From Gaeumannomyces sp. JS-464 (lineage: Eukaryota > Ascomycota > Sordariomycetes > Magnaporthales > Magnaporthaceae): a stretch of DNA of 64,000 nucleotides. The stretch is from contig NGZR01000006.1 in assembly GCA_002197995.1 (NCBI GenBank), forward strand, positions 1,656,001-1,720,000, read 5' to 3'. Positions 45,980 to 59,545 of the stretch are shown here, one piece after another. The notes under the pieces are model-generated. The model searched no databases. It was not told the origin of the DNA and saw nothing but the letters and a program-made list of their open reading frames with translations. The position numbers were made by a program, and so were the translations under genes. Position 1 is the stretch's first letter, and every line of letters begins with the position of its first letter.

Positions 45980-46214
45980 TATTAATCCACGTAATTAACG
46001 CGTGCATTAAGGGAAACCCCACGTTTCGTAAAGCAGTAGGTTTATGAACCGTGCGCTTTTACGAACCTATAAAAAGGGATTTTAAAATCCCCTTTTTGTA
46101 ACTAAATTCCTTCCTAAAACATGCATTACTACAAACACCAGTACCAGATTTATGGATTTTTATTATTCCTTTTAGGAGATTTCCGTGCTTACAAAAGTAC
46201 CACTTTTACTAACA
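45980..46214 (+). repeat. Copia 3' LTR
   Basis: 235 bp matching 38617-38851, followed by ATATG. First bases TATTAATCC instead of TGTTAATCC. A purine stretch TTTAAAGAAAAAATTG just upstream could be the polypurine tract. Confidence 0.9.
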
Positions 46215-48334
46215 ATATGGATATTTTTTTTCCAATTTTATTTTGGTTTGCCGATTACGAGGACGTTTTTTTTAATACCGATATTCGTTTACGTTTTTTC
46301 CGGTTTATTAAAGCGAAATATTAATTACGTATTTTGTTAAATTAAGTTTAGCATTTTACTATTCGCAATGTTTTGCAATTTTGGCTTGTTTTTGTTTAAA
46401 TTCCTTTATTTTACAAGGTTATTTATTATAATAGCGGTGCGAATGGGTTATGCAAACGTAAGTTAAAAGTTTAACGGGCGGATGTTATTTTTGTTATTTT
46501 ATTTTATATGCTTTGTGTTACTTTAAAACGATAGCGTTTTAGCGCTGCTTTTAACACGCTTATAAATGTCGATATAAATTCGCGTTTTTTTAAAACCGAA
46601 TCGTTAAAAGTTAATTGCGGCCGTTTTTATTTGCATTAAAAGCATTTACTATTATATTAAAAGTAAATTAACAGCTTTTACCAGCTTTTAAAATTACAAA
46701 TATTAGTTTTACTTTGTATTAAAAGCAATTTGCTAATTAAATTAAAAAAAGCTATTGTTTTCCTTATGTAATTGTTTTACAAACGCTTTTAACGTTTTTA
46801 CTTTTAAATTTAATGTGCTAATGGCTTCGCTTTTACAAATAATAGTTTATGCATTTATAAACATATAATTTCCATTTAACTACGTGGCGTTTACCTTATT
46901 ATATTACGTAAATCCTCGTTTGCTAAATAAATGCAAAGCAATTTTTAACTTTCGAAATGCACTTTTTTAAAGTACTTATCGGTTACCGAAAAATTGCTTT
47001 AGCATTTTAGCATTTGCTTATAATGCTTAAGCATATTTTTATCGCTTAATAGCACGTTATTAATACTAAGTATTTTTTAATGCTATTAAATAACGAGGTA
47101 TTTTAATAGCTATTTATATATTATATTAAGTTTAAACTTTTAACTTATACAGTTTTAAATAGTTTTATTACACCGTATAAGCATAGTAATTTAAATTGTT
47201 TTATCGATAAAAAATAAAGTTAACCACGTATATAAAAGGTTTAGCGAAAATCTTTTTAAAAGCCTTTTTAAAATAAAAGGTTTAAACCGTGGACCGGATT
47301 TAACAAAATATTATAAAAAATGGCTAAAAACTAAGTTTTTACCTTTTAAAAGGTCCCAAAGCGAGGAACGAGCGAAAAGGGGGGTTATAACGTTATACCT
47401 TGTTTTTTTCGCAAATTTTTTTTTCATTTATTCGGTAATTTCCACAAAGAGGTCCCACATACCGTTTAATGCTAAACTAATATACTTTAAAATTAACATG
47501 CGAAATGTGTTATCGGCGTAAGCTTTTACACTTAAATAGTGTAAAATTAATTCGTGGGGGGCTTTTTCGCGAAATCGGGAAAAAAAATCCGTACGGTCGG
47601 ATGTTTTTACAACCGCCGACCAAAAGTTTGCTTTAAGGTTTTTACGCAGCCTTTTTAGCTTAATTATTATGCCGCTAACGTGTTTTAACTAGCCTTTTTA
47701 TTTATGGAAGTATTTTTAAACAACTAACAATTACTTAATCCGTTCGATATTCGAGTAAAACCTCCCGATGTCGAAATGTTTAAGGTTTTTAATATTTTTC
47801 TTTTTCTTTTAATTGCCGATAACGTGGTAATATGGGGTTCCGTTTTTATAATGTTTTCGAACGGCGTAATAGTTAAAAAAGCTAAACTTTTTAATGTTTT
47901 AGTTAAGTTTTTTTTTAGCGAAAGCGTACACTTTAAGTACGTTAAAAAGACGAACTTTAATGCAAGTTAAAATGGTATATTGCCGACGTAAAAGTCGACG
48001 ACTTGCAAATCGTTTAATTGTTAATTTATTAATAGTGGTATTTCGTTTTGCATAAGCGAGTTAATCGGTTAATTTATTAATAGTAAAGATAATAAAGAAA
48101 ATGTTAGTTGTTCGGCGAATTAAACGTCGTGTTAGTCGAATATAGCGTTTTTAACGAACAATAATTGTGAAAGTGGGAAAAACAAAAAGGGAAAGGACGA
48201 AGCCCCGAAAATTTGGAAAAAGAAATTTATAGTTGTTAGTTGCTTTGCTGCCTAAAACATTATTGGAAAATCAAAACGTGGTGTTTTATCCTTTTTACAC
48301 TTTTTCCACACCGCGCGGATACCAAAGCTAATTT
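46215..48334 (-). repeat. 3.3-kb repeat R, copy 1, part 2
   Basis: Continuation of R after the copia insertion; reverse complement of about 54974-57110. It starts (in R orientation) at 48334 with AAATTAGCTTTGG, then CCGCGCGGTGTGG. Joining both parts gives about 3.26 kb. Confidence 0.8.
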
Positions 48335-49107
48335 AATATTACAAGTATTATATTAAAAGGCTTTTAATATCGGTTTTGTTTTTTAAGTTATTATTATTAT
48401 ACAAAGGTTAAAAGCTTTCGTATTTTTAAAAGAATGTATTAAAATTTATTTCTTTTGTGCTTAGGTTTTTACACGTTTAAAAAACCTTTACTTCGCGTTA
48501 TTTCGTTTTTTTTTGCGGGTGGTTAATTAACTAGTAGCCTTTTTTGCATATATAGCATCGTTTGGTCGTGCGAAGTTAAAAGTTGCTTATGCAAAGCTGG
48601 AAGTTAGCTTTAAGTTTAAAACCGGTTTAACCCGTGTTTTAAAACGGGGGGTTGCTTATACGAAGCTTTTAATTGTTATAATAGCGTTTATTCGTATAAT
48701 TAGCGTTATGCAAAGCGTTTTTTAATAGGTATTAGTTTTTACTCGTGCGATTTATAGCTATTTGGAAAAATGCTCGCAAATTAGCGAATAATGCTTTACA
48801 CATTTCCTAATAAGTAAAAACGGAGTTTTCCAAATTTAAAACGCTACGGTAAGCTTGTATAACCGTTATATGTAAAACGATTTCGTTTTAAAAGCTTTCG
48901 CTTAATGCTTTTTATACAAGCTGGAATTTATTAAGCATAATTTTTAGCATTTCGCGTAATGTTTTATTAAAATACGTTTATTTTATTTGTACGAAAGTGG
49001 TTATTATTTAATCCGTTTAATATTATATATAATTTAGTTTCGAATTAAAATGTGTGTTTAAAAAGTTATATGTTTCGTTTTACGTTTTATTTAATTCGAT
49101 ATAATTA
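48335..49107. other. Gene-less AT-rich block
   Basis: No recognised coding sequence. It resembles 31.1-37.5 kb in its CGTGCGA/GTACGAA motifs, so R copy 1 (with copia) may have been inserted into that block. Confidence 0.4.
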
Positions 49108-50968
49108 ACGTGGTTTACAAACGAGTCGCGCATATAAGCGAGTCGCGCACTTACACCCGACTTCCGGTTAATCGACGCGCATGCCAACCTAATAACGCCA
49201 GGAATCCATTTAAACTACTCGGAACTGTATACATCGAACATTTTTACTTTTTCCTAATAAATGCGTGTATTATATCCGGTTTTACCGCAAGTGCCACATC
49301 GCCGATAAATCGTTATCGCTTTTTTTTATTAACCCTTATAATCGCGCATTTTTTGCTGTAATTGCCCATTTAGCTCTTTTTAATTTAGGACATTACGTAT
49401 TTCTTCGACAGTATGTAACCCTTTTTATCGAACACGTGTTTTTTTAGCCTTCCGGCGTTTGTTTAATGCTTCGTTCGCTTTGCGTAACGAAGCAACTTCG
49501 GCTTTAAAAAGGGCTATTTAATGCATAATCGAACTCGTTCCTTACGCAAGCTGGTTTACAACCGCTAATATAAGTAACGAAAAGCTGCTCCGGTAATTGG
49601 AAATCCGAGTTTTAATATATTCGGATTGCGAAATTGCTTCCTTAGCTATCCGCGGCGTTTTGGAGGTTTAAAGTTCGGCGTCGTTTAAAAGCTTTTTCGG
49701 GGGAGTTAAAGTTCGTAGCTTTACATCCAGCTTTTCCAAAACCGAACCCGGATTAAAAAAAGCAAAGTTAGCTTTTCGGAAGTTTTTTTAAATGTTTTTT
49801 TCAATTATGGAATTAAAAAATGCCGTTTTAAACGCCGAAAGGAACTCGACTTTAGTTACGTGGTTAACGTATAACCTTATTAAGTTTTCGATTTGTTAAC
49901 CGTACGCCTTTTTTAACGGGCTAAAACATTTAACATTAAGCGGCTAAAAGAAGTAAAACGAATGCGAAGGCATGCAAAGCGTAATAATGTTATATTTTTA
50001 GTAATAAAGCTTAAAATCCGTCGAGTAATAGCTTTTATGCCCGTTTAATACTAATAAACGATGGGACCTTTTTTTGCGAGCTGTAATGTGTTTATCGAAA
50101 TGCCGAATCCATTTTAAGCCGAGCTCGTTCGTAATCCACCCGTTGGAATTTATTAAAATAACCTAATCGCGTGGAAAATCGGTTTTCGAATACCAATTAG
50201 CCAAATGGTATTGCTTTTTAACGATAATAAAAGGGGGGATCGCTTAACCGTAACAGTTAACCTTTTAAATAATTATAACCTATTCCCGGTTGCTAAACTG
50301 GATTAGCTTTGCTTTATTACGACCTTCCGATATTGTAATAACCATAACGGCGGCGATTATGCTTATAAGGAAACCGGTTTCGTTAAAGTTATAAATGTCG
50401 TTATTTAAAATGCTATATTTAACTATAATGTTCCGTATAAAGTCGAACCACGTAAAAACGAGTTTAGGATTTTCGCATTTAGCTTTTTAATAATCGTACT
50501 TTCGAATTTAACGCGTGCCGAGCTTTGCGCGGCGCTTAACGAAGTTCGCGACCTAGTTTTTGCCGACGACGCCCGCGTCGCGTTTAGCGAGCAATCGGTT
50601 GGCTATATTTTTAACATTAAAAGGCCGGGGAGGGAATGTTTGCGAATTTAGCTTAAATATGTATTTAATAAACGCTTTTTTTTCGGATTCCGTTAATTTT
50701 CGTAATTTGGGCATATTATCGCGTCGAGCAAATCGGCCGACGCGTCGGTCGCGCAATGTAAATTTAGGAATATCGTAAATTTTAACCGCCGAACGCAAAT
50801 TTAGTTCCCGATTAAATTAAATTGCTTACATAGCGAAAATAATCCTAGCTTTTTTCGATGTCGATTTTATTTGTGGTTATTAAAAAATTAAAGTTGGAAG
50901 TGGGAAACGCGTATCGCATTAGAAAATGCGCGATTTGCTTATGTACGCGATTCGCTTATAAACCACGT
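49108..50968 (-). mobile_element. pogo/Fot1-like copy E2, full length
   Basis: 1,861 bp, TA at 49106-49107 and 50969-50970, doubled motif CGAGTCGCGCA / AAGCGAGTCGCGCA. The minus-strand N-terminus (50798-50553) has SAVKIYDIPKFTLRDRRVG, KLRKLTESEKKAFIKYIF and RLLAKRDAGVVGK. Asp 2 is Asn (LNGHKSY) and Asp 3 is Asn (PLNVKCFSPLKK). The zinc knuckle is degraded (about 49255-49300). Same subtype as copies D and F. Confidence 0.95.
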
Positions 50969-50970
50969 TA

Positions 50971-51683
50971 GCTTTTTATTACTTATTAAGTTAATTATAA
51001 CTATTATTTTATAATTTTTTCGAATTTTTTAAATTTTTAAAATGGTTTTTTTTCAAATTTTAACTATTATTTAAAACCTGGTAAAATTTTAAAATTTAAT
51101 TATATTTTAAAATTTCGGAATTAATATTATAACTTTTTATAAACCATTTTATTTAGCAACTTTTTTACGTGTTTTTTAACCTTTTATAAAATTTTATTTA
51201 AAACTTAGCGTTATTGCGTTTAGTATAAAGCTTTTTAACGGTGGTAAGATTTTTTTACTTTTATAACGGGGTGGAATAAATTTAAAATAATTGCAACCTT
51301 TTCGCTAGTTATTTTTAAAAGTGTTATTCCTTTTTTAAAGTTTAATTATCGCTATTTCTTATTAAAATCCTTTTAATAATAATGTTTTATTACGTTTCGC
51401 GATTTTTTTCCCGAATTTATACGTTAGTAAAAGCTTAACGTATTATAACGGCGATTTTAAATTAAGTGTACCATTTTAACCCGTTTTTATTAAATTTATA
51501 TGTTTTGTATAAATCGTTATAACAAGCCATCCAGTTAAAACCTAGCCCGAAGTATAAACTTTTAAATTTAACTTTTTATTAATAAGCTGTTACCGTTTAC
51601 TTGCTTTATTTTGCAAGTTAAAAGTAATATTTTTTAACGTGTTCGAATTATCCACATTTATAACATTTTTTGTTTATAATATT
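50971..51683. other. Gene-less AT-rich spacer
   Basis: Very AT-rich; no protein motifs or terminal repeats recognised. Its end TTTATAATATT borders repeat R copy 2; TAATATT also follows R copy 3, a possible target duplication. Confidence 0.4.
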
Positions 51684-54600
51684 AAATTAGCTTTAATGTT
51701 CGCGCGGCGTGGAAAAAGCATAAAAAAAACAAAACCCCGCGTTTCGATTTTTTACTAGTGTTTTAAGCAGTAAGCAATAGGCAGCAACTTGTTTTCCCTT
51801 TTTTTAACGTTTTCGAGCGTCGTTCTTTCTGCTTTTTTCTCCCTTTTAATTATTACTACTATTCGTGCTACAAACAGTTTTCGATAACTAATAATATAAC
51901 GCATAAATAAACTTACTATTATTCGGTCCACTTTCTCCACTTTTAATAAACCATTTAACTAACTCGCTTATGCAAAACGAAACATTAATATTATTAACGA
52001 GCTAATAATTAAACGATTTACAAATCGTTAACTTTTACGTCGGTAATATACCGTTTTAACTTGCATTTAAATCCGTTTTCCTAACGTAGCCAAAATATAC
52101 GCTTTCGCTAAAAAAACTTAATTAAAACATCGAAAAGTTCGGCTTTTTTAACTATTACGCCGTTCGAAAGTATTACAAAAACGGCACCCTACATTACTAC
52201 GTTATCGGCAATTAGGATAAAAAAAAATATTAAAAACCTTAAACATTTTAACATCGGGAGGTTTTACCCGAATATTAAGCGGATTAAACAATCGTTAACT
52301 GTTTAAAAATACCTTTATAAGCGGAAAAGCTAATTAAAAACACGTTAACGGCATAATAACTAAGTTAAAAAGGTTGCGCAAAAACCTTAAAGCAAACTTT
52401 TGGTTTGCGGTTGTAAAAACATTCGACCGTACGGATTTTTTTTCCCAATTCCGCGAAAAAGCCCCCGCGAATTAATTTTACATTATTTAAATGTAAAACT
52501 TTACGCCGATAACACGTTTCGCATACTTATTTTAAAATATATTTGTTTAATATTGGACGATATATAAAACCTTTTTATAAAAATTACCGAATAAATGCAA
52601 AAAAAAATTGCAAAAAAAACAAAATACAATATAAGCCTTTTTTCCGCTCGTTTTTCGCTACGAAACCTTTTAAAAAGTAAGGACCTAATTTTTAGCCATT
52701 TTTTATAGTATTTTGCTAAGTTCGGTTTACGGTTTAAACCTTTCACTTTAAAAAAGCCCCGGAAGGCCCCTCGCTAAACCTTTTATACACGTAGCTAATT
52801 TTATTTTTTATCGATAAAACGACCTAAATTACTATGTTTATACGGTGCAATTAGGTTGTTTAAAACAGTATAAGTTAAAAGCTTAAACTTATATAATTAC
52901 ATATATAGCTATTAAAATGCTTCGCTATTCGATAGCATTAAAAAATACTTAGTAATCGATAACGTGCTATTAAGCGATAAAAATATACTTAAGCATTATA
53001 AGCAAATGCTAAAATGCTAAAGCAATTTTTCAATAACCGATAAGTATTTTAAAAAAATGCATTTCGAAAGTTAAAAATTGCTTTGCATTTATTTGGCAAA
53101 CGAAAACGCACGTAAGTATAATAGGGTAAATTCCACGTGGTTAAATAAAAATTATGTATTTATACAAATGCATAAACCATTATTTGTAAAAGCGAAGGTA
53201 TATGGTACGTTAAATTTAAAAATGAAAGCATTAAAAGCATTTGTAAAACAATTAAACGAAAAAAACGACAATTTCCTTTAATTAATTAACTTGTTTTAAC
53301 TATCGCTAATATAAAATAAAACTAATGCTTGCATTTTTAATACCGGCAACCGTAAAAAATAAAACACCGATTTGCGCCGAGAAAATTGCGATAACGGTCC
53401 GGGCAAATCCATAGCTTTCTTTAAATAAAAAACTATAATGGGATCCAAATTTATTACTATAGGATTAGGCTTATACTAACTTTCCGCAGTAAAAAACGAA
53501 ATATAAAATAAAATAAAAAAATAAAAGTTCGATCGAAATTCCGATAATATACGCCGATAAAAACTATCCGACTTTATTTTATAATATTTAACCTTTTAAA
53601 TTAAAAAAACCCAAATAAAAATAAGCCGGAATTAAAACGCACCGCGTATATAAAAATGCTAAATTTAGTTTAACATAATACGCGACCAGCGCTGCAAATC
53701 GATAAACCGAAAAAAAATTAAACGTATATCGAAAAAAGAAAAAATGTTTTATAACCAAAAAGGGCTTAACGAGCGCCATAAAGGTTATTAATTTTAAAAA
53801 GGTTTAATTTTTTAAATCCACTACCGCTTTTATAACTTATAACAAATGCGACGTTTCGCATATCGTTAAAAGGATTCCTATAATGCTATATATTAACGGG
53901 AATATTAGTAAAAAAGCGATAAGTAATAATACGCATATTGCAAAACCGCGAAACATAAATAAACATATTAAACTTAATGCTTTATATATTACCGTATTTA
54001 CGTTAAAACTACAATCGATACTACGATAAAACTTAATGCCGGGTAAAAAAAACCAAAGTTAAGCGTGCTAGCACGCATTTTACACCGGATAAGCTATAAA
54101 TTTCCGTTAATTAAATTGCTAATAATATAACGTTTAATATTAAAAACTTGTTTTACTGTTAACGCAAAACGGTTAAAACCGCAACCGTTGTAAAAATAAC
54201 GCCGATAGCCTTTTTAAAAACCGGATACCATAATAGCGGTAGTAATAGTAAAAAGTAGGAATAGTGCACCGAATGTTAAAAAAAAATGGAAGTAATATTA
54301 AAAAAAGTGCGGCTGGTCGAAAAAGTGTCGAAGCGATAGTAAAGGATATAACGAACGGCGGTTATACTTAATAACGCCAGCAACGGTAACGAAAAAATCG
54401 AGCTAAAAAACGAACAGTATTATATAAAAAGCGATTAAAATAAAAGCGACGATATTAAATCGATCGCTTGTAACGAAATCGTAAATACATCGAAAAAAAA
54501 GTAATTTTACAACTCGTAGCAAATAAAGCACCTCTTTTTATAAGCGTTAAAAAAACGGTCGAAATAATAAAAACGCGAAAATAACGGGAAAATCCACGTT

Positions 54601-54973
54601 TAATAAAATGCGCGTATTGCAATCGAATAAATAAATAATAATTTCGCGTAAAACACTAATGCAATAATAAAAAAAATGTTTAAACGACCGACGTTAAAAA
54701 GCATTTTAAAAGGCTATGTAAAGCTGCAATATGCCGATTACATTTAATTATATTGCAACTTATATAAGGATATATGCATTGCGAAATTGCGATTAAATGC
54801 GGTTTTATTTAGCTATTGCGAAAATTAAATTATTATATAATAATGTTTTGCAAATTACAATAATAATAAAACCTTTTTTTGCAAAACACGAATTAACCCC
54901 GATAAACCCCGCATAAAAGCTTATATTATTACGAAAAGGATATTAGGATACCGCGTATTAAAACTGTAATTTT
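51684..54973 (+). repeat. 3.3-kb repeat R, copy 2 (first of tandem pair)
   Basis: Starts AAATTAGCTTTAATGTTCGC and ends with ATACCGCGTATTAAAACTG. Start and reversed end share AGCTTTAAT...CGCGG, a short imperfect terminal inverted repeat. Aligned along its length with copy 3 and reversed copy 1. Weak reading frames on the minus strand are Phe/Leu/Ile-rich, as expected of T-rich DNA, and no known transposase was recognised. Element class unknown. Confidence 0.8.
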
Positions 54974-57900
54974 AAATTAGCTTTAGTGTTCACGCGGTGT
55001 AAAAAAGCATAAAAAAGGACAAAACACCGCGTCCTAATCTTCCAATAGTGTTTTAAGCAGCAAAGCAGCTAATAATTATGGATTTCTTTTTTTAAATTTT
55101 GGGGCGTTTTTTCCCCTTTTGTTTTTCCCACTTTTACAATTACTGTTCGTGGAAAACGCCATATTCGACTAATACGACGTTTAGTTCGCCGAATAACTAA
55201 CATTTTCTCCACTATTTCCACTATTAATAGATTAACCAATTAACTCGCTTATGCAAAACGAAACATTACTATTAATAAGCTAACAGTTAAACGATTTGCA
55301 AGTTGTTAATCTTTGCGTTGGTAATATACCATTTCGACTTGCATTTAAGTTCGTCTTCCTAACGTACCCGAAGTGCACTTTCGAACCCGAAAAGCTAATT
55401 TAAAGGATAAAAAAGTTTAGCTTTTTCGATTATTACGCCGTTTAAAAGCATTATAAAAACGGCACCCTATATTACCACGTTATCGGAAATTGGAATAAAA
55501 AGAAAAACATTAAAAATCCTAAACATTTCGATATCGAAAGGTTCCACCCGAATATTAGGCGGATTAAGCAACCATTAGCTGTTTAAAAATACTTCCACAA
55601 GCGGAAAAGCCAGTTAAAGTACGTTAATAGCGCAATAATTAAACCAAAAAGGCTGCGCAAAGACTTTAAGGCAAACTTTTGGTTTGCAGCTGTAAAAACA
55701 TCCGACTGTACGGATTTTTTTTCCCGATTTCGCGAAAAGGCCCCCCGCGAACTAATTTTGCATTATTTAAATGTAAAAGCCTACGCCGATAACACGTTCC
55801 GTATGCTAATTTTAAAATATGTTAGTTTAATGTTGGACGGTATGTGGGACCTTTTTATAAAAATTACCGAATGGATGTAAAAAAATTTGCGAAAAAAACA
55901 AGGTACGTTATAACCCCCCTTTCCGCTCGTTTTTCGCTGCGGGACCCCCCAAAAGGTAAAAACCTAGTTTTAGCTGGTTAGTGGTGTTTTGCTAGGTTCG
56001 GTCCACGGTTTAAACCCTTTACTTTAAAGGGGCCCCTAAAGGGCCCCTCGCCGAACCTTTTATACATATGGCTAATTTTATCGATAGGACGACTTAAGTT
56101 ACTATGTTTATACGGTGTAATAAAATTGTTTAAAATAATATAGGTTAAAAGCTTGGGCTTATACAACTATATAAGCGGGTATTAAAATGCCTCGCTGCTT
56201 AATAGCATTAAAAAATATTTAGTAATTAACGACGTGCTATTAAGCGATGAAAATATGTTTAAGCATTATAAGCAAATGCTAAAATGCTAAAGCAATTTTT
56301 CGGTAACCGATAAGTACTTTAAAAAAGTACATTTCGAAAGCTAAGGATTGCTTTGCATTTATTTGGCAAACGAGGACCTATATGGGTATAATGGAGTAAA
56401 TACTACGTGGTTAAATGGAAATTGCGTGTTTATGCAAATGTATAAACCATTGTTCGTAAAAGCGAAACTATATAGCACGTTAAACTTTAAAATAAAAGCT
56501 TTAAAAGCATTTGTAAAACAATTAAACGAGGAAAACGATAGCTTTTTTTAATTTAGTCGGAAAATTGCCTTTAGTATAAAGTGAAGCTAATATTCTTAAT
56601 TTTTAAAAGCCTGTAAAAGCCGTTAGTTTACTTTTAAAATGATAGTAAATGCTTCCGAAGCCGATAAAAACGGCCGCGATTAACCTTTTAACGATTTAGC
56701 TTTAAAAAAACGCGAATCCATATCGATATTTATAGGTATGCTAAAAACGGCGCTAAAACGCTATCGTTTTAAAGTAAAACAAAGCATATAAAACAAAACA
56801 ACGAAAACAATATCCGCCCGTTAATCTTTTAATTTACGTTTGCATAACCCATTCGCACCGCCACTATAATAAATAACTTTGTAAAATAAAGGAACTTAAA
56901 TAAAAATAAGCCGAAATTGCAAAACATTGCGAATAGTAAAATGCTAAACTTAATTTAATAAAACACGTAACCGATGCTTCGCTTTAATAAACCGGAAAAA
57001 ACGTAAACGAATGTCGGTGTTAAAAAAACGTCCTCGTAATTAACAAACCAAAATAAAATTGGAAAAAAATTATTCGTATTTCTAATAAAGCTAAACCTAC
57101 TATCCGTGCTTTTTATAAAAGCAAAGGTTTTTATACCGGTATTAGTGGTTAACATATTCCAGTAATTTTTTTGGCTGGAAAAAGGGATAATATACGCGAA
57201 AATGCGCATATTGCATAACCGAAAAACATAAACCTGCATTTTTGCCTTAGCTTTACGAAGGATAACAAAAGGCGCATCCGCACTTTTATCGAAACCACGA
57301 TATAATTTAATGGCTAAAAGTACAAAGCTATTATTATTAAACCTTGTATAAATTTGCAAAACCGTAAATGTCGAATCGTTTTTTATAAAATTCTTTTAAA
57401 CGTGCTTTTTAACGTCGGTCGCTATTTTAACTTGTGCCGTAAAGCGGTAAAAGCTTCGGCGGTGGCTAAAGTGCCGTTTATAACCTCCTCGGGTTCCAAA
57501 AACCATCGTGCTAATAGCAAAAGAAAAAACGCCGAATAATCCGCCGAATAATCCAACGAATGTCGTAAATATTAAAAAGGCTGCTACTTTCGTAAATGGC
57601 GTATAAAAGGCGGGCGAAAAAGCTATGTGCGACGGGTGGAATAATCGGGATAAATAGAATGCAAGTAGCACCTAATAGTACCAACGGCGGTATCGAAAAC
57701 GACGGGTTATAAAGCGGACTATGCCGTATAAAAAGCGATTAAGGTAAAAACGATAATACCAAAAGGCTCGCTGGTAACGGTATCGTAAACACATTTAAAA
57801 AAGGGAAGTTTTACAACTTAAAGCAGGAAACACATTTCTTTTATAAAAGGAGAAAAACATTATCGATATAATAAAAACGCGAAAATAACGGGAAAATCCA

Positions 57901-58278
57901 CGTTAAATAAAATGCGCGTATCGCGATCGAATAAATAAATAGCAACTTCGCGTAAAACACTAATGCAATAATAAAAGGGAATGTTTAAACGATTAACCTT
58001 AAAAAGCACTTTAAAAGGCTGTGCAAAGCTGCAATATGCCGATTACACTTAATTATGTTATAACTTATACAAAAATGTATGCATCGCGAAATTGCGATTA
58101 AATGCGGTCCTATTTAACCATTGCGAAAATTAAACTATTATATAATAGTGTTTTGCAAATCACAATAATAATAAAACCAACCTTTGCAAAACACCAATTA
58201 ACCCCGACAAACCCCGCACAAATACCCACATTACCACGATAAAAACATTAAAATACCGCGCACTAAAGCTGTAATATT
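54974..58278 (+). repeat. 3.3-kb repeat R, copy 3 (second of tandem pair)
   Basis: Begins directly after copy 2, head-to-tail (TTTTAAATTAGCTTTAGTG). It is somewhat less degraded. On its minus strand the frames 57671-57396 and 57359-56955 stay open for about 90 and 134 codons and are multi-pass-like (IFTTFVGLFGGLFGVFSFAI; FFPILFWFVNYEDVF). The second piece recurs in copy 1 (FFPILFWFADYEDVF), so a conserved coding region is possible. Not assigned. Confidence 0.75.
56955..57671 (-). pseudogene. Possible membrane-protein ORF carried by repeat R
   Basis: Two consecutive open pieces on the minus strand. The first has a long hydrophobic stretch followed by GTRGGYKRHFSHRRSF. The second starts near 57359 and has FVILRKAKAKMQVYVFRLC, then SRFSFIRNTNNFFPILFWF and NYEDVFLTPTFVYVFSGLL. 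The last part is partly conserved in R copy 1 at about 46221-46320. Hydrophobicity may come only from T-richness; the support is conservation between copies and the mixed charged segments. No family recognised. Confidence 0.3.
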
Positions 58279-59204
58279 AAAACGAACTTTTTTATTATTA
58301 TCCTTTTTATTAATAAGCGGTTTTAACGGTAAAATTTATAAAGTTTAAGTAAATTTTATACGCAGTGGTTTTTTTATCGCTAATAATGCTTTTTTTTACC
58401 ATAATTAACTTTTTATTTATTATCGTTAATTGCTAATTTTTTTAACGTCGTTTGTATAACCGGTTATTAATGCAAATTGCGTTTTTAACGTAATTGGAAA
58501 AAATTTAAACTTATTAGCTTTTAAAAGTCGTTTTTAACGTTTTTTAAACTTTTAGTAAAAAATTGGCTATTAAAATTTCGTTGTTTTAATCGAGTTTAAT
58601 AGCGATACGTTAAAACTTAATTACGTATTTAAACATTTGTTTATATTGCTTTAAAGTTAAAAATTTTCATTCGGCCACTTTTTTTCGTTAACCGTTTCGA
58701 ACTTTTTTTCACCTTTTTTTGGAAAATATCGAAATTGGCGAAAATAAGCTTAGCCATTTCGCTACTTTTATCGTACTTTTAAAAAAAATTTCGGTAAATT
58801 AGTTCGAACCACTTTTTTATTTTCATTTTTCCAAATTTAATAATTGCAAACACAACTTTTTATTTTTTTCGAACGAATTAGGCGTTATAAAATTAAAAAT
58901 ATTTTTTGCATTTAGTAAAAAACGTTCGTAATTTGCCATTTTTCCTTTTATATTTAAAAAGTTAAAAAAATATGTAAACTAATGTAAAGCTTTAAATTTT
59001 AATTTTATCAAATTTGGTTTAAGCTTTTTATAAGCTTATTTAATTAGTTTAAAAGATTTTCGTTACCGTGAAAAGCAATTAATACATTTTATTTAAATTT
59101 TTATTAAAGTTATACTTTCGTCCGCTATATTACATAATTCGAATCGTTTTTTTAACTACCGTAATTAACGTAGTGGCTATATTGCGATATTATCCAGTTT
59201 TTCG
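58279..59204. other. Gene-less AT-rich block
   Basis: Nothing recognised on either strand; long T and A runs. Confidence 0.4.
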
Positions 59205-59545
59205 GTAAAATGCTAAATAGGATTAATTAAAATGTTACAATTAAAAGTTTAATTTTAAAATAAAGCATTTAAAAAAAGGCTGGATAATAATTATAATAGC
59301 TGCTTTAAAAGGAATTAAAAATATTAAGTGTATTAATTTAATTGCTTGTTTTAAAAAATACGCAAAAGCTAATTCAAATTAATTAATGCTAAAGTTTTAA
59401 TTAAAACTATTTTACATAAAAAGAAATCTTTTTTTTATATTTTAAAAGCTTTTATAATGCTATATTTGCTATATTATATAACGGACATATCACTTTTAAA
59501 TTTTAATGCTATATTTGTTATATTTTATAACATATATTTTACTTT
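59205..59545 (+). repeat. Dispersed repeat X copy with palindromic tail
   Basis: Aligns with 26450-26790 (GTTACAATTAAAAGTTTAA, AATTGCTTGTTTTAAAAAAT, AAAAAGAAATC), followed by GCTATATTTGCTATATTATA units. The similarity to 29.21-29.29 kb (TTACGTAATTTTATTAC, then GGGGCAGCC) continues after it. Confidence 0.6.

Larger units (their letters stand above)
38617..46214 (+). mobile_element. Complete Ty1/copia LTR retrotransposon
   Basis: 7,598 bp. LTRs at 38617-38851 and 45980-46214 (235 bp each, TG...CA; the right one starts TA, a RIP change). Five-base target duplications ATATG at 38612-38616 and 46215-46219. It is inserted in repeat R copy 1. It carries a degraded gag-pol on + and an antisense ORF before the 3' LTR. 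LTRs differ mainly by C/T and G/A. Confidence 0.95.
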
